Below, in pieces: positions 19,506 through 27,275 of a DNA stretch of 64,000 nucleotides; position 1 is the first letter of the stretch, and each line of letters begins with the position of its first letter. A model generated the notes under the pieces. The model searched no databases, was not told the origin of the DNA, and worked only from the letters and a program-made list of their open reading frames with translations. The translations under genes and the position numbers were made by a program. This DNA is from Gilliamella sp. Lep-s35 (lineage in GTDB: Bacteria; Pseudomonadota; Gammaproteobacteria; Enterobacterales; Orbaceae). The DNA is taken from contig NZ_WTEX01000010.1 of assembly GCF_009795845.1 (NCBI RefSeq), positions 28,230 through 92,229 on the forward strand, given 5' to 3'.

Positions 19506-20006
19506 ATGTTAAAAAATAAATCAAAACAAAAAGCGAAAAAAAGCCGTCAAGAGATTAATGAAGAGTCTCGTGAACTGAAGCGTAAACGTAAGCATAAAGG
19601 CTTGCCGAGCGGATCACGTTTTAATAATGGCGAATCCAACAAAAATAAAAACACGTCAAAAGTGATAAAGGATCCTCGTGTTGGTAGCAAAAAACCTATT
19701 TCGTTGATAGTTGAAGAGTCTAGTAATAGAGTAAAACCTGTTAAGCAATCTAAACCAAGTAAAACGGTTTTATCACCACAACAAGAATTAGAAAAATTAG
19801 AAAATGATCCCAAATTAGATATGTTGCTTGATTTAGTCGAACAAAATAGCCAACTAACTAAAGAGCAACAAGCTTATCTTGACAGTAAATTAAATCGAAT
19901 CGACGAGTTAATGCAAGAGCTTGGTTATACCGATGACGACTTTGATGAGTTTGAAGGTCAAGACGAAAAGAAAGAGGATATTGTTAGTTTGTTAAAACGT
20001 AACTAA
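19506..20006 (+). CDS. yihI: Der GTPase-activating protein YihI
   Basis: A 166-residue very polar protein. The basic N-terminus (KSKQKAKKSRQEINEESREL, then KRKRKHKGLPSGSRFN) and the acidic C-terminus (ELGYTDDDFDEFEGQDEKKE) are the YihI hallmarks. YihI stimulates GTP hydrolysis by Der/EngA and so tunes ribosome assembly. It lies just upstream of hemN as in E. coli. Confidence 0.95.
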   Translation: MLKNKSKQKAKKSRQEINEESRELKRKRKHKGLPSGSRFNNGESNKNKNTSKVIKDPRVGSKKPISLIVEESSNRVKPVKQSKPSKTVLSPQQELEKLENDPKLDMLLDLVEQNSQLTKEQQAYLDSKLNRIDELMQELGYTDDDFDEFEGQDEKKEDIVSLLKRN

Positions 20007-20128
20007 TGATAAAATATAAAAATCTGTAATTGTGTTTTTCAATACGGACAACATTTAATTTTAACTGTTCAATGTCTGTCCGCAATTTAGAGTCAATAAA
20101 TTGATAACCTAAAAGCGAGCAAATCATA

Positions 20129-20296
20129 ATGCCAATGTTAATTATGTTAAGTTTATATTTTGGGTTATTAATTTGTACATTGTTATATTTAAATAAAACA
20201 AATCGCATTAAAATTAAAACTAAGATTAGAACTCAGCAAAAAACACTATTAAAACGACATAAAAATAACAACAAATATAGACTTAAACGGAAGTAA
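20129..20296 (+). CDS. Small membrane protein, 55 aa, unknown function
   Basis: An open frame with ATG at 20129 encodes a 55-residue protein: a hydrophobic stretch MLIMLSLYFGLLICTLLYL (about residues 3-21) followed by a strongly basic tail rich in Lys/Arg (NKTNRIKIKTKIRTQQ...RLKRK). It stops 4 bp before the hemN ATG, and the hemN ribosome site (GGAAG) lies inside its last codons, so translational coupling is plausible. Its own ribosome site is weak. One membrane helix with a cytoplasmic basic tail is a normal small-protein design. I do not recognise the family; it could still be a chance frame. Confidence 0.55.
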   Translation: MPMLIMLSLYFGLLICTLLYLNKTNRIKIKTKIRTQQKTLLKRHKNNNKYRLKRK

Positions 20297-20300
20297 TTAG

Positions 20301-21671
20301 ATGAGCAATACGCAATTATGGGATCAAGCATTAATTGAAAAATATAACTATTCTGGTCCAAGATATACTTCTTACCCGACAGCACTTGAATTTAATGAAA
20401 ATTTCAATGAGCAGGATTTTTTATCAGCAGCAACAGCTTATCCTACAAAGCCATTATCGCTTTATGTGCACATTCCGTTTTGCCATAAACTTTGTTATTT
20501 TTGTGGATGTAATAAACTCATTACTCGTCAAACGCAAAAAGTTACCAAATACCTCGATATTTTAGATATTGAAATTACCGAACGCGCAAAATTGTTTAAG
20601 AATCGCACAGTGACACAAATGCACTGGGGAGGCGGTACACCAACATTTTTAACAAATGATGAGATATCTCGTTTAATAGCATCGTTAAAAAAACACTTTC
20701 ATTTTGCTAATAACGCTGAGCTATCAATCGAAATCGACCCTCGTGAAATTACCCCCGAAACGATTGATCATTTAGCCCATGTTGGCTTTAATCGATTAAG
20801 TATGGGAATTCAAGATTTTAATGATGAAATACAAAACCTAATTAATCGAAAGCAGGACGAAAACTTAATTCGTGCACTGATTGAGCAAGCGCGTAAAAAC
20901 CATTTTCATTCAATTAGTTTAGATCTTATTTATGGTTTACCCAAACAAACCGTTGCCAGTTTTACTGAAACATTAAATAAAGTCATTGCTATTTCTCCCG
21001 ATCGGTTAAGTGTCTTTAATTACGCCCACCTACCTAGCCGTTTTGCAGCACAACGTAAAATTAAAGATGATGATTTGCCTAATGCCAATCAAAAATTGCA
21101 AATTTTACAAACCAGTATTGAAAAACTCACTAATGCTGGTTACCAATTTATCGGTATGGATCATTTTGCCAAACCTACTGACGAATTAGCGATTGCCCAA
21201 CAAGAAAATAAGTTGCACCGTAATTTTCAAGGCTACACAACACAAGGGGATGCAGATTTACTTGGACTTGGAGTATCATCTATTAGTATATTAGGTGATA
21301 GTTATGCACAGAATCAAAAAGATCTAAAACAGTATCAAAACCAAGTAGAAAATTTGGGTAATGCATTATGGAAAGGATTTAATTTAAGTTTAGATGATAA
21401 GATTCGCCGTGATGTAATTAAACAACTTATCTGCCATTTTTATTTAGATAAAAAAACCATTGAACAGCAATATCACATTCAATTTGATGATTATTTTGCT
21501 GAAGATTTAAAGCTGCTTAAACCATTGCAAAAAGATGGCTTAGTCACAATTAATGAGCAAGTGATTACAATCCAACCTAAAGGGCATTTGCTAATACGCA
21601 ACATTTGCATGTGCTTTGATATTTATATGCGAAAAATGGCACGGCAACAGCAGTTTTCTCGGGTTATTTGA
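20301..21671 (+). CDS. hemN: Oxygen-independent coproporphyrinogen III dehydrogenase
   Basis: A 456-residue radical-SAM enzyme of anaerobic haem synthesis. The cluster motif CHKLCYFCGC (Cys61, 65, 68, with Cys70) binds the 4Fe-4S cluster; MHWGGGTPTFL and the IEIDPRE motif follow, as in E. coli HemN (457 aa). It converts coproporphyrinogen III to protoporphyrinogen IX without oxygen, which suits a gut or microaerobic lifestyle. Follows yihI and the small protein above. Confidence 0.98.
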   Translation: MSNTQLWDQALIEKYNYSGPRYTSYPTALEFNENFNEQDFLSAATAYPTKPLSLYVHIPFCHKLCYFCGCNKLITRQTQKVTKYLDILDIEITERAKLFKNRTVTQMHWGGGTPTFLTNDEISRLIASLKKHFHFANNAELSIEIDPREITPETIDHLAHVGFNRLSMGIQDFNDEIQNLINRKQDENLIRALIEQARKNHFHSISLDLIYGLPKQTVASFTETLNKVIAISPDRLSVFNYAHLPSRFAAQRKIKDDDLPNANQKLQILQTSIEKLTNAGYQFIGMDHFAKPTDELAIAQQENKLHRNFQGYTTQGDADLLGLGVSSISILGDSYAQNQKDLKQYQNQVENLGNALWKGFNLSLDDKIRRDVIKQLICHFYLDKKTIEQQYHIQFDDYFAEDLKLLKPLQKDGLVTINEQVITIQPKGHLLIRNICMCFDIYMRKMARQQQFSRVI

Positions 21672-21689
21672 TTTGAAGTGGTTTTTCAT

Positions 21690-21717
21690 ATTACTGTAAA
21701 CAATGTGAGTAACTCCT
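21690..21717 (-). repeat. Short copy of the IS-end repeat
   Basis: ATTACTGTAAACAATGTGAG followed by TAACTCCT. The reverse complement matches the sequence at 50244-50275 (ATTGTTTACAGTAAT) and the start of the element at 34788 (GGAGTAACTCATG). It lies 19 bp after hemN. Confidence 0.45.
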
Positions 21718-21834
21718 AAAAAGGTAAATCTTATGATAATATTCAGTCTAATTTAATGAAAAGAAAGTACTTTTAAATTCACAATTTTCAGTCTTTAGGC
21801 ATGAAACTATTATTTTTAGTAAGGAGTTGATCAA

Positions 21835-22638
21835 ATGGGATTGATGAATAAATTAGTAGTAGTATTTCCAACTCGCCCTTTAAAAGTTATGAAGTTAAAG
21901 CAAGAAAGCTCATTGCATCAAATAAGAAGAATATGTGTGGCAATTATTTTCTTTGTGTTAGCTATGTTTATAGCACTGAGATATTATCCTGGATTAATTG
22001 ATGATTATAAAATATCACACAACCCAGTTGTGGTTGACTATCATACAGAAGTAAAATGTCATGTAAGAGCTATTGTTGAGAATTGTTCAATGAAAATTAT
22101 CACTAATACAGGACAAGTTATTAAACGTGATTTCCTCGGTGGGATTAAAAGAAATAATCAAGTTGTAACTGTGGCTTCTGCCGATGATCCTTCACTAGTA
22201 ACAATTGATTTAGCTATTGATAATATGCTGAGTCAATTTGTGATTACGACTGTTTTTACTTTTTTGTTTATATTGCTTGTATGGATGAGTCTAGTTGTTA
22301 TATTAAGAACACATAAAATGATGAAAGTTATCAATGAAATCAGTGGGCAAAGATTAACTCCTGCTATTGTGCCGATTAAATTAACATCTTATGGTAAAAC
22401 AATAACGGCTTTATATCAGGCAAAAAATGCTCAAGGTGCAGATGTTAAATGTATAGCTACTTTTAATAAAAACTCAAGCGGTGGACCAATTATTATAGGT
22501 GATATGACTAAAAATAAATGTAATGTCTTGGCCGTAATCGGGCAAAATAATCCTATTCCTATTCTTCTTGATGAAAACTTTACACGCTGTGATTTTACCG
22601 ATAGTGAAATACAGGCATTAATTGAAGTTCTCTGCTAA
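21835..22638 (+). CDS. Membrane protein of unknown function
   Basis: A 267-residue protein with two membrane helices (about residues 30-48, VAIIFFVLAMFIALRYY, and 137-157, FVITTVFTFLFILLVWMSL), a ~90-residue domain between them with two Cys (KCHVRAIVENCSMKI) that likely forms a disulphide outside the cytoplasm, and a ~105-residue C-terminal soluble domain. A GGAG ribosome site precedes the ATG. I recognise no family. It stands alone between hemN and the convergent rsmC; a hairpin follows it. Confidence 0.7.
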   Translation: MGLMNKLVVVFPTRPLKVMKLKQESSLHQIRRICVAIIFFVLAMFIALRYYPGLIDDYKISHNPVVVDYHTEVKCHVRAIVENCSMKIITNTGQVIKRDFLGGIKRNNQVVTVASADDPSLVTIDLAIDNMLSQFVITTVFTFLFILLVWMSLVVILRTHKMMKVINEISGQRLTPAIVPIKLTSYGKTITALYQAKNAQGADVKCIATFNKNSSGGPIIIGDMTKNKCNVLAVIGQNNPIPILLDENFTRCDFTDSEIQALIEVLC

Positions 22639-22696
22639 TCCAGATATGATATCAATAATAGTGTAAAACCAGTTTAAATATTTAAATTTTATATAT

Positions 22697-22722
22697 AGGG
22701 CGATAGCATCACCCTATTTCTT
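22697..22722 (+). terminator. Probable terminator after the unknown membrane protein
   Basis: Hairpin AGGGCGAT-AGC-ATCACCCT (22697-22715, one internal mismatch) followed by ATTTCTT, about 58 bp past the stop codon. Confidence 0.6.
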
Positions 22723-22787
22723 AAAACTTGTGATATGTATTGCAACTTATTATTTTCTTTTAAAACAAAATAAACAAACTGCGCTTA

Positions 22788-23828
22788 TTAATGACTTGCT
22801 AGATAAACCTTAAATTTAGTCGTTTGTGCAATCACCTCAACATTTTTAAATATTTCATCTAAAATACTTTGATACGGTAAAAATGAATTTGCCACAATAC
22901 ACAAATAACCATTTAATTTTAGGTGTTTTTTTGCCTCTTTAATTAGCGTGTTAACCGCGGTGTAATTGGTCTGTTTGCCGTCATGAAAAGGTGGGTTAGA
23001 AACAATTAAATGATATTTATCATTTAGGTTAGAAAAAACATCACTCGCCATAACAGTTGCTTTTACGTTATTACTGTTTAATGTTGCTTGACTTGAGGCA
23101 ATTGCTGCGCTGCTTACATCGGATAACGTTAGTGCAATATCAGGGTATAATTTACCTAGCACCGTGGACAAAATACCCGAACCACATCCCACATCTAATA
23201 CATTACCTTTTATAATGTCTGAATGTTCGATTAATGCATTTAAAAGCAGTTCACTACCAGTATCCAAACCTTTTTGACTAAAAACACCTGGTAAACTTTT
23301 AATTTCGATATCTTGGTTTTCGATCGTTAAATGGTAGCTTAACCACCATTCGTTAAGATCAAATGCCAAACGATCTTCAGCTTGAAAATGGTATAAGCCA
23401 CAACGTCTTGCACTATCTATTTTTTGAATTGTACCAAATTCATTTAATAACGCTTCAACGCTTTTTACCCCGGTTCTATTTTCACCAATAATAAAAATAT
23501 CACTGCCTTTTGGCATATTGTTTAATAAATAAGAGAGTTGAAACTGTGCTTCGCTTTTTGTTTTTGGCCAATAGTAAATTAGCGTATCCATACCAACATA
23601 TAGTTCGGCTTCTGGCAACAATGAAAAATAGGTGCACTTGCCACGGGCACTATTTTTGAAACGTAAATAAGTATGAAATTGTGTACAATGAATCTTAACT
23701 TGATTTGCTGACATAATAACGGGATAACTGTCTTGAATGTCACCAGCAATGATCACATTTTTATCGTGAAAAAATTCTTGATGACGCTCAAGTACTTGAC
23801 TTGCTGGAGTAAAAGCGGATGTGGACAT
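22788..23828 (-). CDS. rsmC: 16S rRNA m2G1207 methyltransferase
   Basis: A 346-residue enzyme with two tandem methyltransferase folds. The functional C-terminal one has the SAM motif LDVGCGSGILSTVLG and the catalytic SNPPFHDG. It methylates G1207 of 16S rRNA in the 30S subunit. Divergent from holD-rimI, as in E. coli. Length matches the family (343 aa). Confidence 0.97.
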   Translation of the reverse strand: MSTSAFTPASQVLERHQEFFHDKNVIIAGDIQDSYPVIMSANQVKIHCTQFHTYLRFKNSARGKCTYFSLLPEAELYVGMDTLIYYWPKTKSEAQFQLSYLLNNMPKGSDIFIIGENRTGVKSVEALLNEFGTIQKIDSARRCGLYHFQAEDRLAFDLNEWWLSYHLTIENQDIEIKSLPGVFSQKGLDTGSELLLNALIEHSDIIKGNVLDVGCGSGILSTVLGKLYPDIALTLSDVSSAAIASSQATLNSNNVKATVMASDVFSNLNDKYHLIVSNPPFHDGKQTNYTAVNTLIKEAKKHLKLNGYLCIVANSFLPYQSILDEIFKNVEVIAQTTKFKVYLASH

Positions 23829-23916
23829 ATTTCCTCAATGAAAAACCTTTATAAATTGATGCGTTGATTATACAATTAACTATCTTTAATCTCTAATAAA
23901 AAACAGTAAGTCGATA

Positions 23917-24324
23917 ATGACGCAACAAGATTGGTATCTAAAACAGTGCAATATTACGCAATATATTTTGCGTAACACAAATGTCTTTAAAGGCGAAATT
24001 GCCACTCAAATCAGTGATAAAATCCGTTTGATTGTTGTTGCCAAAGCGCAGCCAACGCAAAAAATCTATTTAGATATATTAAATGCGATTGCTCTTACTC
24101 AAGATCAGGTGTTAGTATTAACACCATCGCAACTTATTGTACCAGCAAGTGATATTAAAACCGTAATTTGGTTTATTGATATAAAGCCTGAAGAATCTTG
24201 GCAAAATCCATTAACCATTCAAACCACTAGCTTAGATCAGCTTGCCAAAACACCACAACAAAAACGCCAACTTTGGCAACAATTATGTCAATATGAAAAC
24301 TATTTCCACCCTGACCGAACATGA
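23917..24324 (+). CDS. holD: DNA polymerase III psi subunit
   Basis: A 135-residue small clamp-loader accessory protein. The N-terminal WYLKQCNITQYILRN segment resembles the psi tail that contacts the clamp loader, and the ASDIKTVIWFIDIKP and LWQQLCQYENYF segments fit the family. Psi bridges the clamp loader and chi (holC at 35177). The order rsmC / holD-rimI is conserved. Its end overlaps rimI by about 32 bp. Confidence 0.92.
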   Translation: MTQQDWYLKQCNITQYILRNTNVFKGEIATQISDKIRLIVVAKAQPTQKIYLDILNAIALTQDQVLVLTPSQLIVPASDIKTVIWFIDIKPEESWQNPLTIQTTSLDQLAKTPQQKRQLWQQLCQYENYFHPDRT

Positions 24325-24754
24325 TTTAACAAAAGCTTTTGAATTAGAGCAAATTTGTCATGCTATTCCTTGGTCAAAACAGACATTCTTTTCAAACCAA
24401 GGCGATCGTTATTTAAATTTTAAAATAACGGTTGATAAACAAATTGTTGGATTTTGTATCTGCCAACAAGCTTTTGATGAAGCTAATCTATTTAATATTG
24501 CCATCCATCCCGATTTTAGAAAACAAGGACTGGCAAAAGCTTTGCTCAACCATTTGATAGAAGAGTTACTCACTATAAAATCACCCTGCCCAATTTCAAC
24601 GCTTTGGCTTGAAGTTAGACAATCAAATAGCCCTGCAATTGAGCTGTATCATGCTTTAGGTTTTAACCAAATAACGGTTCGAAAAAACTATTATCCAACA
24701 ACCGATGGTCAACAAGAAGATGCAATTATTATGGCTTATACACTTGCTTTATAA
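24293..24754 (+). CDS. rimI: Ribosomal protein S18 alanine N-acetyltransferase
   Basis: A 153-residue GNAT acetyltransferase. I place the start at the ATG at 24293 because MKTISTLTEHDLTKAFELEQ lines up with E. coli RimI (MNTISSLE...); a longer upstream extension would read through holD. The acetyl-CoA motif is FRKQGLAKALL, preceded by the conserved LFNIAIHP; the C-terminal YYPTTDGQQEDAIIMAYT matches the family. Overlaps the holD 3' end. Confidence 0.96.
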   Translation: MKTISTLTEHDLTKAFELEQICHAIPWSKQTFFSNQGDRYLNFKITVDKQIVGFCICQQAFDEANLFNIAIHPDFRKQGLAKALLNHLIEELLTIKSPCPISTLWLEVRQSNSPAIELYHALGFNQITVRKNYYPTTDGQQEDAIIMAYTLAL

Positions 24755-24774
24755 ACAGATAAAAGGAAATGACG

Positions 24775-25410
24775 ATGCAACACACTAACGCACTGTTATT
24801 TGTCAATGGTGAACCACCTAAATTTTATCCAAATGATATAGATAGTTATACCTATATTGCTGCAACCGATGGCGCTTACCATAATTATTTGTCCACATCA
24901 TCAATTGAACCCGATTTTATTATTGGTGATTTAGATAGTTATAAGCCTAATAGCAAAATTCCGTCCAAAACCCAAATCATCCACACTCCCGATCAAAATA
25001 AAACTGATTTTGAAAAAGCTATTTTATTTTTAGCCGATAAAGGAGTGTCAAAATTTGATGTTTATGGTGCTTGTGGCCATGCTAGCGATCATTTTTTGGG
25101 GAATATTTCTGTCGCAATTAAATATTACTATCAGTATAAAATGACTTTTTATGATAATTATTGCCGTTTTTTTCTTGCCGAATATGAGCAAAAAATCGAT
25201 AACGTAAAAGATCATATTATTTCATTAATTCCACTTTCCAAAGTAACAGGATTAACCATCACCGGCTTCCAGTACCCTTTGATTGACCAGACTCTATCCC
25301 TAGGTAGCAGTATTAGTTTAAGAAATAAAGCAATTAGCGATGTAGTTACAATATCTTTTAAAAATGGTGATTTAATGGTTTTTATTGAAGATTCAAAGAA
25401 TGTTAATTGA
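24775..25410 (+). CDS. thiN: Thiamine pyrophosphokinase
   Basis: About 211 residues. The motifs ATDGAYHNYL, PDFIIGDLDSY, DQNKTDFEKAI and YGACGHASDHFLGN define the thiamine pyrophosphokinase catalytic domain, which converts thiamine plus ATP to thiamine pyrophosphate, the cofactor of the transketolase encoded at 56744. The second ATG (24775) is preferred because AAGGA at 24763-24767 sits 7 nt before it but almost touches the first ATG at 24769. The gene symbol could also be written tnr3/thi80-type; the family is clear. Confidence 0.9.
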   Translation: MQHTNALLFVNGEPPKFYPNDIDSYTYIAATDGAYHNYLSTSSIEPDFIIGDLDSYKPNSKIPSKTQIIHTPDQNKTDFEKAILFLADKGVSKFDVYGACGHASDHFLGNISVAIKYYYQYKMTFYDNYCRFFLAEYEQKIDNVKDHIISLIPLSKVTGLTITGFQYPLIDQTLSLGSSISLRNKAISDVVTISFKNGDLMVFIEDSKNVN

Positions 25411-25481
25411 CATAATCTTTTATGTTAACTTACAATAAATTTATAAAAAATAAGTATAATTATTGGCCAAGGAAACTCTCC

Positions 25482-26258
25482 ATGTTTTTTAAAAAACTTT
25501 CTGTGTTTATCTATGTCTCATTTTTTTCTTGTGTTTCTTTTGCACAAATTGATAATACGCAAAGTGACGCGAATAAAGTAATCGATACATTTCTTCAATG
25601 CGATAATCATTTTTTTGAACAACTCGCTAAACATCAAAACTTAATCAGCCAATACGTCGATTTAGCCACAACTTCCGATAATATAACTTATATTCCTGTG
25701 GAGTCTATTGAAAAAAACGACAAAAATAAAGTAATGTTTAAAAAAACACTTGAATATCGTGGTTTAAAAATTATAGGCTATCAAAATATCTATATTCCAA
25801 CCGATTTTTCTGGTCAGTTTTTTTACTGGGGTTTTATCTTTGATAACACTGAAGATGAAGTTAAAAACACTTTAAATAATATTAATTGGTTGCCATACAA
25901 TATCAATGTTTATATCGCAAACGCCAAAATTTATGATCGCCAACTAAAACCTACTGTATGGCAAGACGATCCTTATGCTATTGATGGTGTTATTTCAAAA
26001 TATGGCACAGTTAACAAAGGACTTTATTTAGAGCTTATTACCAATAATCAAAGCAGTATTTTTTGCTCTATCCAAGGTGATTTAGATAAAGAAATTCTAC
26101 TTACAACGCGTCCTGATCTAAAACCAATTATTGAAAAACAAGAAGCTGAACGTCAAGAACGAATTAAACACTACAAAGAAAAGAAGCTAAAAGAAAAAGA
26201 AAAACAAAAACAAGTACAACAATCTCAACCACAAACAACCGCTAAAGAAGCGGCTTGA
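25482..26258 (+). CDS. Secreted protein of unknown function
   Basis: A 258-residue protein from the ATG at 25482, which has an AAGGAAA site 7 nt upstream and gives a proper signal peptide (MFFKKLSVFIYVSFFSCVSFAQ). The earlier in-frame start at 25422 would hide it. The mature part is a ~190-residue domain rich in aromatic residues (FYWGFIFDN, LPYNINVYIANAKIYD), then a charged, coiled-coil-like C-terminal tail (EKQEAERQERIKHYKEKKLK...). I recognise no family. It is followed 20 bp later by another exported unknown, so the two probably act together in the periplasm. Confidence 0.75.
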   Translation: MFFKKLSVFIYVSFFSCVSFAQIDNTQSDANKVIDTFLQCDNHFFEQLAKHQNLISQYVDLATTSDNITYIPVESIEKNDKNKVMFKKTLEYRGLKIIGYQNIYIPTDFSGQFFYWGFIFDNTEDEVKNTLNNINWLPYNINVYIANAKIYDRQLKPTVWQDDPYAIDGVISKYGTVNKGLYLELITNNQSSIFCSIQGDLDKEILLTTRPDLKPIIEKQEAERQERIKHYKEKKLKEKEKQKQVQQSQPQTTAKEAA

Positions 26259-26278
26259 AAAGATGGAGATAATATTTA

Positions 26279-26794
26279 ATGAAAAAACTTAGTTTATTTT
26301 TAATTCTCTTTTCTTTTTCAGCATTCAGTCATGCAGTTGAAGAAAAAACCAATATTGACATTAAAGCACATGCAAATACAGCAACAGAGAGCTTAAAAGA
26401 TCCTCGCGTAGGTAAGAAATTTATTCCTACATCTAAATCAAAAGAAGATAATTCCGTTAGTTATTCTTTTTTAGATAGGCATTCGATTAAACCTCATCCT
26501 TTCAATGCTAAAATTCGTGTATTTAGTGAGGTGACAAATTACAGTCCTGGATTATTACAAAAAAATAATGATGGTACTGAAACACCCTATCATTCAATCA
26601 AAATAGATTATTATGCCAATTGCGACAAAATGGAGTTAGCAAAAGGTAAAATCAGAACAATCGAAAACAACTTCGGTGACGGTAAATTAGTCAATACCAT
26701 TGAAATACCAAATCGCTGGGTAGCAATAACTTCAGGTAACAAACAATATAAGTTACTTGTTATTGCCTGTTCTTTACCACTTGCAAATGAATAA
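26279..26794 (+). CDS. Secreted protein of unknown function
   Basis: A 171-residue protein with a signal peptide (KKLSLFLILFSFSAFSHAVE) and a mature domain containing KIDYYANCDKMELAKGKIRT and a second Cys (LLVIACSLPL), which could pair as a disulphide. A GGAGATAAT ribosome site precedes it. Probably co-transcribed with the preceding secreted protein. Surface-exposed-like segments resemble the CNP1/DUF-type exported proteins with a NCDK-containing strand, but I cannot assign a family. Confidence 0.75.
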   Translation: MKKLSLFLILFSFSAFSHAVEEKTNIDIKAHANTATESLKDPRVGKKFIPTSKSKEDNSVSYSFLDRHSIKPHPFNAKIRVFSEVTNYSPGLLQKNNDGTETPYHSIKIDYYANCDKMELAKGKIRTIENNFGDGKLVNTIEIPNRWVAITSGNKQYKLLVIACSLPLANE

Positions 26795-26813
26795 CAAAAA
26801 TAGCCCTATATTT

Positions 26814-26840
26814 ACTCTAGCCACCTTGCTGTGGCAGAGT
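26814..26840 (+). terminator. Hairpin after the secreted-protein pair
   Basis: Stem ACTCT-a-GCCAC (26814-26824) with GTGGC-a-GAGT (26831-26840) and a 6-nt loop. It is stable but is not followed by a clean T tract, so termination is uncertain. Confidence 0.5.
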
Positions 26841-26893
26841 ATATCCATTTATACTAATATTACACCATGATTTATTAGAATGATTACACTTTT

Positions 26894-27205
26894 ATGAATA
26901 TTACACAATTCCATACCCTGACCGAGCAATTATTTGATAGAATTGAGCTATTTTTAGATAATTATGCAGATGAGCATGACATTGATTTGGACTATGAAAC
27001 CACTGGTAATGTCATTACCATTAGTTTTCCTAATAACAGCAAAATCATTGTTAACACTCAAGAACCCCTCTTCCAAATTTGGTTAGCTACACGCAAGCAA
27101 GGTTATCATTTTGATTATGTGAATGATAATTGGTTTTGTAATCGTACCAATCAGTCGTTCGATATAATTTTTTCTGAATCAGTAACAGATCAAGCAAATC
27201 AATAA
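26894..27205 (+). CDS. cyaY: Frataxin homologue CyaY
   Basis: A 103-residue iron-binding protein that regulates iron-sulphur cluster assembly. It carries an acidic N-terminal helix, then ITISFPNNSKIIVNTQEPL and QIWLATRKQGYHFDY, the frataxin core. It is near, but convergent with, the uvrD-xerC-dapF cluster, as expected from E. coli, where cyaY neighbours lptM-dapF. Confidence 0.97.
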   Translation: MNITQFHTLTEQLFDRIELFLDNYADEHDIDLDYETTGNVITISFPNNSKIIVNTQEPLFQIWLATRKQGYHFDYVNDNWFCNRTNQSFDIIFSESVTDQANQ

Positions 27206-27218
27206 TACATATAAAAAT

Positions 27219-27247
27219 GGGAATTTATAGTTAAATTCCCGTTTAAT
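27219..27247. terminator. Bidirectional terminator between cyaY and uvrD
   Basis: GGGAATTT (27219-27226) pairs with AAATTCCC (27233-27240) across a 6-nt loop. It is followed by GTTTAATT on the plus strand and by ATTTTTATA on the minus strand, so it can serve both converging genes. Confidence 0.7.
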
Positions 27248-27275
27248 TGTTAAATAGCACAATACTTAATAAAGT

